DNA of 27,883 nt from a virus. Location: positions 1-27,883 of the IMG/VR virus record IMGVR_UViG_3300005511_000058. One strand, 5' to 3'. Below, piece after piece: positions 23,551 through 27,883 of this stretch; within the stretch, counting starts at the first letter, position 1; every line of letters starts with the position of its first letter. The notes beneath the pieces were generated by a model. The model was given only the letters and a program-made list of their open reading frames with translations. It made no database searches and was not told the origin of the DNA. A program made the position numbers and the translations under genes.

Positions 23551-23562
23551 GGTGTACCTATT

Positions 23563-24255
23563 TCAGGAGTTAAGGGAGGACAACAGCCGCTGGGCGGCCT
23601 TCATTGCCTGCACGGTCGAATCCGCGGAATCCCTCCGCTCTTCTCCCATCTGCATGACGCGCGACACAAATGCCGTCGCGTCGGCTTTGCTGAATCCGGC
23701 ATCACGCAGGATTCGCTCAGCATCTTTCGGGGCTGCAAGGTCTTCCGATGCAGCCTTGACGTTGGTGATCCGGGCCTTCTCATTGGCCGGGAACGTAACC
23801 ATCGAGACTTCCCACAGGTCAATCTCGGTAAGCGTGCGGACGTCGGTTTCGCGGTCGTACGTCCACTGTTTGGACATAAAGCCAATCGACAGGCCGGAGA
23901 TGGCACCGAGCTTCAGCAGCGCGTAGGCCTCCTTACCGCGAGTCGTCTCAAGGGCGAGCTTCCCCTTGACGAGCAGGCCACGGTCATCCTCGGACATTTC
24001 CGACCACACTCCGATCGGCTCGTTCGGATCATGCTGCCAGAGCATGGCCGGCATCGTTCCTTCCGACTTATGCAGGGTCAGACTGCCAGCGAACGCGCCC
24101 TTTGCGATGACATCGTCGTAGTTGTCACGTACGCCGAACACCGACCCGTAGCCCTCGATCGTTCCATCATCGGAGATGGCTTTGATCTGAAGCGCGACGT
24201 TGCGCACTTCGCGACCACCTGGTGCGTTGCGACACTCAAGCATTGCCCGTTTCAT
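23563..24255 (-). CDS. Prohead protease, S78 family (230 aa)
   Basis: The ATG at 24255 overlaps the portal gene by 20 nt and follows AAGGAACC; a second ATG at 24243 is possible. Motifs of HK97 gp4-type proteases are clear: IEGYGSVFGVRDNYDDVI, MLWQHD with H75, ISGLSIGF with S123, and LTEIDLWEVSMVTFPAN. It would cut the capsid scaffold domain during head maturation. It is placed between portal and capsid genes, the normal order. The C-terminus is charged and helical. Confidence 0.94.
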   Translation of the reverse strand: MKRAMLECRNAPGGREVRNVALQIKAISDDGTIEGYGSVFGVRDNYDDVIAKGAFAGSLTLHKSEGTMPAMLWQHDPNEPIGVWSEMSEDDRGLLVKGKLALETTRGKEAYALLKLGAISGLSIGFMSKQWTYDRETDVRTLTEIDLWEVSMVTFPANEKARITNVKAASEDLAAPKDAERILRDAGFSKADATAFVSRVMQMGEERRDSADSTVQAMKAAQRLLSSLNS

Positions 24256-25453
24256 CGTTGGTTCCTTGCGGGTTGCCGCGCGTCATGTTTAGCGGCGTCA
24301 GGGGCTCATCGAGGCCCGGCAGGGGTTCCTTGCCGTCCTCATCTCGAATCTCGTTCCGGGTGTAGATGCCCATCTCGGCCATAGTCCGAGCCCAAACTGC
24401 TCGGTCCTTCATGGAGCCCGCCATCAGGTACCGGACGTCAAATTCCGCATAGAGCGGGCCGGAGCCATCGAGGAGCATTTCGTCCATGCGCTGGCACCAA
24501 GTGCGGTGCCAGGGCGCCAACGTATGCTTGACGTGCGCGGCGAAGAACGCTTCCGAACTAGCAAACGTCGCCGTCTTGTCCGAATGGCCGACCATGATTG
24601 GGAAAACGCCGTAGCTGCGACAGATTTCCTCTACCTGCAGCCGCCGCGTCTCCACGCTTTGTGCGTCCACACCGGACAGACCGGTGTTGAACCATTTCGC
24701 GTCACGGTCGAGGACCAGTGGCGTTCCAGCGTTCTCCGGGCCAGCCTTTCGCTTGATCCACGCGGTCAGGCGCTCGTGCTGCTCCGGATCCAGGGTGCCT
24801 GTCACGGAGTAGGTGCCGCTGGGCCGAAGTCCATTGGCGTGCATGGACGCCTGGCTCTTCTCCGTCGCAATCGCTAGACCGATCGCGGATCGGGCCAGCA
24901 TTACGGCATTCATGCTCTTCAGCCAGTCCCATTGCAGGCCGTTGATGACGAAAACATCATCCGGCTCGAACTCGCCGATCATGCCCCACTGATCCCAACA
25001 TCGATACCGCACCTCGTATCGCGAGACGCGACGGACATCCCACTGGCCTGGCTCGATCGGGATCAACTCACGCACGCGTCGGTTGTCGCCCCGCACCTTG
25101 ATAGACAGGCCGGTGCCAGTCAGCGCCGCATGCACTGTCATCTGACGTCGCCACTCGAACGATGTCTGCCACTCGTTCGGGCGGCGCGACAAGAGTCGAT
25201 ACTCAGGAATGTTCGTGGCCTTCTCACGGCCGCCGTCCTTCGTCTCACGGTAGACGTGCAGGTTTGGCGTGGCGCAGCCGTCCGCAATCGCCTTGACGCA
25301 GGCAAGGACGGTGGCCACCTGTAGTGCCGTCTTGTCAGTGACGACAACACCAGCAATCTTGCCGCCGCCAACGCCGTCAATCAGGCCTGCGATCTGGTCA
25401 TAGGTCAGCTCAGTCGCTTTTCGCTCGCTGACCGCCTTAGCAAGGAATCCCAT
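24236..25453 (-). CDS. Portal protein, HK97 family (405 aa)
   Basis: The protein forms the dodecameric DNA channel at one head vertex. The start at 25453 shares a base with the preceding stop (TAATG). Family features are VATVLACVKAIADGCATPNL, the segment LLSRRPNEWQTSFEWRRQM, VFVINGLQWDWL, and the C-terminal stretch VEEICRSYGVFPIMVGHSD, then TLAPWHRTWCQRMDEMLL. Length is normal for the family. It lies between the small membrane protein and the protease. Confidence 0.95.
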   Translation of the reverse strand: MGFLAKAVSERKATELTYDQIAGLIDGVGGGKIAGVVVTDKTALQVATVLACVKAIADGCATPNLHVYRETKDGGREKATNIPEYRLLSRRPNEWQTSFEWRRQMTVHAALTGTGLSIKVRGDNRRVRELIPIEPGQWDVRRVSRYEVRYRCWDQWGMIGEFEPDDVFVINGLQWDWLKSMNAVMLARSAIGLAIATEKSQASMHANGLRPSGTYSVTGTLDPEQHERLTAWIKRKAGPENAGTPLVLDRDAKWFNTGLSGVDAQSVETRRLQVEEICRSYGVFPIMVGHSDKTATFASSEAFFAAHVKHTLAPWHRTWCQRMDEMLLDGSGPLYAEFDVRYLMAGSMKDRAVWARTMAEMGIYTRNEIRDEDGKEPLPGLDEPLTPLNMTRGNPQGTNDETGNA

Positions 25454-25644
25454 TATTTCGCGCTCCTCGCCAACAACACGCCACCTGTGAGCGCCAGTGC
25501 ACCGCCAACAATAGAACCTGCCGGCTCGTAGATCTGCCAGGCACCGTAGGAAATTGCACTGGCGCCAGCGACCATTACCGCATCCGGAACCCAGGAAATG
25601 GCCAACGATCCGGCGCGCGTCAGGATCTCTTTCAGTCGCTTCAT
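25453..25644 (-). CDS. Small membrane protein between terminase and portal (63 aa)
   Basis: The ATG at 25644 overlaps the TerL stop as ATGA and its own stop overlaps the portal start, so it is translationally coupled on both sides. After a basic helix (MKRLKEILTRAG) two hydrophobic segments follow, about residues 18-37 (SWVPDAVMVAGASAISYGAW) and 42-59 (GSIVGGALALTGGVLLA). No family recognised. It might tether assembly to the membrane or act as a small exclusion protein; both are guesses. Confidence 0.7.
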   Translation of the reverse strand: MKRLKEILTRAGSLAISWVPDAVMVAGASAISYGAWQIYEPAGSIVGGALALTGGVLLARSAK

Positions 25645-27299
25645 GCTGTGTCCCAGAAGGACCGACCCTTGGGGCCGGGGTTCAGGCTCATGAGGTGCGC
25701 CGCGTTCAGCAGCGCCATCAGTGGGTCGATCTTGGCCGTTCCGCTCGCCTGCTTCGTGATCAGGATGCCGTTGGCACGCTGCTCGACTTTCGCGTTACCA
25801 ACGCACCAGGCCATCATTGGCCGTCCGGCATGCCAGAACGTGCCCTCGGCCAGCTTCCGCTCAACCGTCTTGATGGTGCCGCCGAGCTTCCACCCCTGCG
25901 AAATGCCTATCAGCATCTCTGCCGGGATGCCGGCGGTGACCAGCTCGTCGTCGAAATTGACACCGCTAGGGTCAACGCCGATTTTTTCCAGTAGCCCACT
26001 GGCGTAGACCTTCGCCATGATTGAAGTGAGGTCGTCAACGTCCTCACCCAATTGCTCGACGATCATCAGATCGCAGTCGCTCTCGAAATCGCGGAAGCGC
26101 GGTGCCTCAGTCTTGCGGCGGGCCAGCACGGATTTGTGCGCCCAGGCTTTCCCCCAATGCAACCAGTTCCCAGTGCGACGCTCACGTCCGATCAAACCGG
26201 CGCCCAGCAAGTCATCGAGCCCCCCACCGTCGATCCCTGCCGTTATCACCTCCGAGCGGTCGAAGATGTCTTCCATCACCAGGCGGCGGTCAGTCTGGAC
26301 AATCCAGAAATCGGCACCCGACCATCGGTCCGACCGGAGATTCAAGCCGATTTCGACGTTGAGGTGCTTGGCCAGGAATTGCTGTAGGGTTCCATCCGTC
26401 TTCTGCAGGACTTTCCGCAGCTGGTCTTCCAGCCACTCAGCGCTGACAGATCGGCCGATATTCGGGTTCGTGACGTAGAAATACTGCGGATCCAGATAGG
26501 CTTTGGCGTCGATCAGCCGCTGCGGGAACTCGTAAAGGACCGGCAGCGTCTTGGGATCGACGATCTTCCCGTCGCGGACGTCTCGCCAGTAGTCCAGCTT
26601 CTCTTTGAACACGCCGGCGGGGGAATCGTCGGACTGTGTGGTCAGATAGATCACCCAACCTTCGTCGCGCGACACCTGGCCGCCCAGCGCTTCCATGAAC
26701 ATGGCACTGGCATTGGCCCGCTTACCGAAGAGCCAGAGCTCGTCCACCAGCACCTTGCCGGACTTTTTCCCGGATACGGTGTCCGTGTCTGCCGCAACCA
26801 CCTTCAGACTGTTCCGGTTCACGCGATGCGTGATAGTCCGGATGTGGTCCTGAATGTGGAACAGGGCCGCGAGCTCCTCATCCTCGCGCACCATGCTGGC
26901 GGCCGGCTTGAAACTGTTGTCCGCGACTTCCTTGGTCGGCGCGAGGATCAGATGCTCTTCCTCATCGCGCCAGCACAAGATCAGCGCCGTCAGCATGATG
27001 CCGGCCGCGATGGTCGACTTCGTGTTTTTCTTGCTGATCAGCAGTCCGTACTCGCGGATGAGCTGCTTGCCGGTGTCCGATTCGTAACCGCCGAAGATCG
27101 CCGCCACGTAATCGAACACCCACTGTTCGCTGCACTCGCCAAAGGTCGGCTTGCCAGGCAGATCGACGACGCGCAGTTCCTTGAAGATCGCCAGGGCACG
27201 CTCGGCCTCTTCCGGGAAGATGGGCGCAGGGATGATCGACCGCCGCTCTACCAGCCTGGACTCCCAGTCCGTGCATGCAGTCGACCATTCCATATTCAC
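25641..27299 (-). CDS. terL: Terminase large subunit (552 aa)
   Basis: The packaging motor and nuclease. A GTG at 27299 overlaps the TerS stop as GTGA and has GGAGG at nine bases; an ATG two codons later is also possible. The ATPase shows a variant P-loop SKKNTKST (89-96), Walker B VLVDELWLF (D186, E187) and coupling motif YLTTQSD. The nuclease has acidic clusters at AGIDGGGLDDL (D357, D362, D363) and GVDPSGVNFDDE (D443, D450). This matches the Terminase_1 (HK97/phiE125-like) family. Confidence 0.96.
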   Translation of the reverse strand: MNMEWSTACTDWESRLVERRSIIPAPIFPEEAERALAIFKELRVVDLPGKPTFGECSEQWVFDYVAAIFGGYESDTGKQLIREYGLLISKKNTKSTIAAGIMLTALILCWRDEEEHLILAPTKEVADNSFKPAASMVREDEELAALFHIQDHIRTITHRVNRNSLKVVAADTDTVSGKKSGKVLVDELWLFGKRANASAMFMEALGGQVSRDEGWVIYLTTQSDDSPAGVFKEKLDYWRDVRDGKIVDPKTLPVLYEFPQRLIDAKAYLDPQYFYVTNPNIGRSVSAEWLEDQLRKVLQKTDGTLQQFLAKHLNVEIGLNLRSDRWSGADFWIVQTDRRLVMEDIFDRSEVITAGIDGGGLDDLLGAGLIGRERRTGNWLHWGKAWAHKSVLARRKTEAPRFRDFESDCDLMIVEQLGEDVDDLTSIMAKVYASGLLEKIGVDPSGVNFDDELVTAGIPAEMLIGISQGWKLGGTIKTVERKLAEGTFWHAGRPMMAWCVGNAKVEQRANGILITKQASGTAKIDPLMALLNAAHLMSLNPGPKGRSFWDTA

Positions 27300-27793
27300 A
27301 CCTTCTTGCCTCCGGCCGCGACCACCTTAGGTGGTGCGGCCGGAGCAAATCGACTGGCTGCCTTCTTGGCTTCCGCCGCCTGCTGGTCCTTCTTGCCGCC
27401 CTCGCCAAGCTTCTGGTGCATGAACGGCATCAACGTCTTGGCCGCCTCGATGCGCTGGCGAGGTTCCAGCTCGATGTCATTCATCGCCGCCAGGAGAAAC
27501 GCTTTCGGATCGCTGTGCGACAGTGCCGTAGCAAGGTCGAACTTGGGCTTGGGCGCATCTGCGGCCGGCCTGGATTTCGGCGGGGACCCCTCTTTCGCAG
27601 GCGGCACCTTCTTCACCGCCCTGACCTTGGCCTTGCGATCCAAGGCGGCCAAGACATCCGGATCCTTCGCCAAGCGTGAGCCGGCCGCCCCCGCCGACGC
27701 GGGGCTATACCCCGCCTCGATCGCGGCGTCCTTGTTGGACATGCCCTTGCCTTTGGCCGCGGCAAACTTCTGCTTCTTGCCGGTCAGAGCCAT
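27296..27793 (-). CDS. terS: Terminase small subunit (165 aa)
   Basis: The ATG at 27793 is preferred over a TTG at 27820, which would read through a hairpin. The N-terminus (MALTGKKQKFAAAKGKG, then MSNKDAAIEAGYSPASAGAA) is a DNA-binding helix-turn-helix typical of terminase small subunits that recognise the packaging site. The middle is basic and Pro/Lys-rich, and the later part (LEPRQRIEAAKTLMPFMHQK) is helical. The stop overlaps the terL start. It is the first late gene in the window. Confidence 0.85.
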   Translation of the reverse strand: MALTGKKQKFAAAKGKGMSNKDAAIEAGYSPASAGAAGSRLAKDPDVLAALDRKAKVRAVKKVPPAKEGSPPKSRPAADAPKPKFDLATALSHSDPKAFLLAAMNDIELEPRQRIEAAKTLMPFMHQKLGEGGKKDQQAAEAKKAASRFAPAAPPKVVAAGGKKV

Positions 27794-27883
27794 GTTGAAA
27801 CCCCGCTCAACGCGGGCCAAAAGTTAAACATCTCGGGGGACGTTTACCGTTTGCGCTCAACGGTTTGCGCCGATTTCTTAACG
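27794..27883. other. Leader upstream of terS with short repeats (no gene)
   Basis: GTTTGCGC occurs at 27849-27856 and 27863-27870, and ACCGTT (27846-27851) faces AACGGT (27859-27864). A hairpin CCCGC/GCGGG (27802-27806 and 27812-27816) lies just before the gene but has a weak T tract. Terminase binding (cos or pac) or late promoter control is possible. The window edge prevents a full view. Confidence 0.4.

Noticed and set aside
22132-24384. Long plus-strand open frame (750 codons) opposite capsid and protease
   Set aside because: It covers two firmly identified genes on the other strand and shows no family motif.
27802-27816. Strong terminator before terS
   Set aside because: The CCCGC/GCGGG hairpin is short and followed only by GTTTC, so termination is doubtful.

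Overview
The window is a temperate siphophage genome (or prophage) of a GC-rich proteobacterium. Gene order and protein families are of the HK97/phiE125 type common in Burkholderia, Bordetella, Achromobacter and relatives. A beta- or gammaproteobacterial host is further suggested by a perfect LexA box of the CTGT-N8-ACAG type and by a CCA-encoding tRNA 3' end at the attachment site. The host species cannot be fixed from the sequence.

Left arm (1-3529, + strand): the 3' part of a TOPRIM plus AAA+ primase-helicase, then five small, tightly packed or overlapping genes. The last of these looks like an AlpA/Xis-type DNA-binding protein. It converges on a tyrosine integrase (3554-4561, - strand).

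Attachment and control region (4562-4886): three TGGGGA repeats phased at 11 bp next to the integrase start, a 10-bp inverted repeat, a 23-bp copy of a tRNA 3' end (core att site, no complete tRNA), three GCGTAA repeats, and a LexA/SOS box directly upstream of an orphan + strand gene (4887-5273). A strong terminator and a separate lipoprotein gene (5496-5876, a moron-like unit) follow.

Late region (5880-27793, - strand, read right to left): terminase small and large subunits, a small membrane protein, portal, prohead protease, major capsid protein, an Ala/Glu/Lys-rich protein, three head-tail connection proteins, tail tube, tail chaperones G and GT (with an A AAA AAC -1 frameshift site), an HK97 gp10-like protein, tape measure, tail-tip proteins, a J-like host-specificity protein, collar-domain fibre, fibre chaperone, a virion-like protein, a glycine-rich adhesin with ten 21-residue repeats, a small beta-rich protein, holin, SAR endolysin, Rz/Rz1 spanins and a small membrane coiled-coil protein. 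Most neighbours overlap by ATGA, GTGA or TAATG, so this is one translationally coupled operon. Several intrinsic terminators nevertheless sit inside it on the coding strand.

The integrase and att core lie between early and late genes, and phage genes continue on both sides. This is the order of a virion or circular phage genome rather than of a simple integrated prophage, where the att core should mark an end. The points most worth following are the SOS-controlled orphan gene, the attP architecture, the lipoprotein moron, the repeat-bearing adhesin and the terminators inside the late operon.
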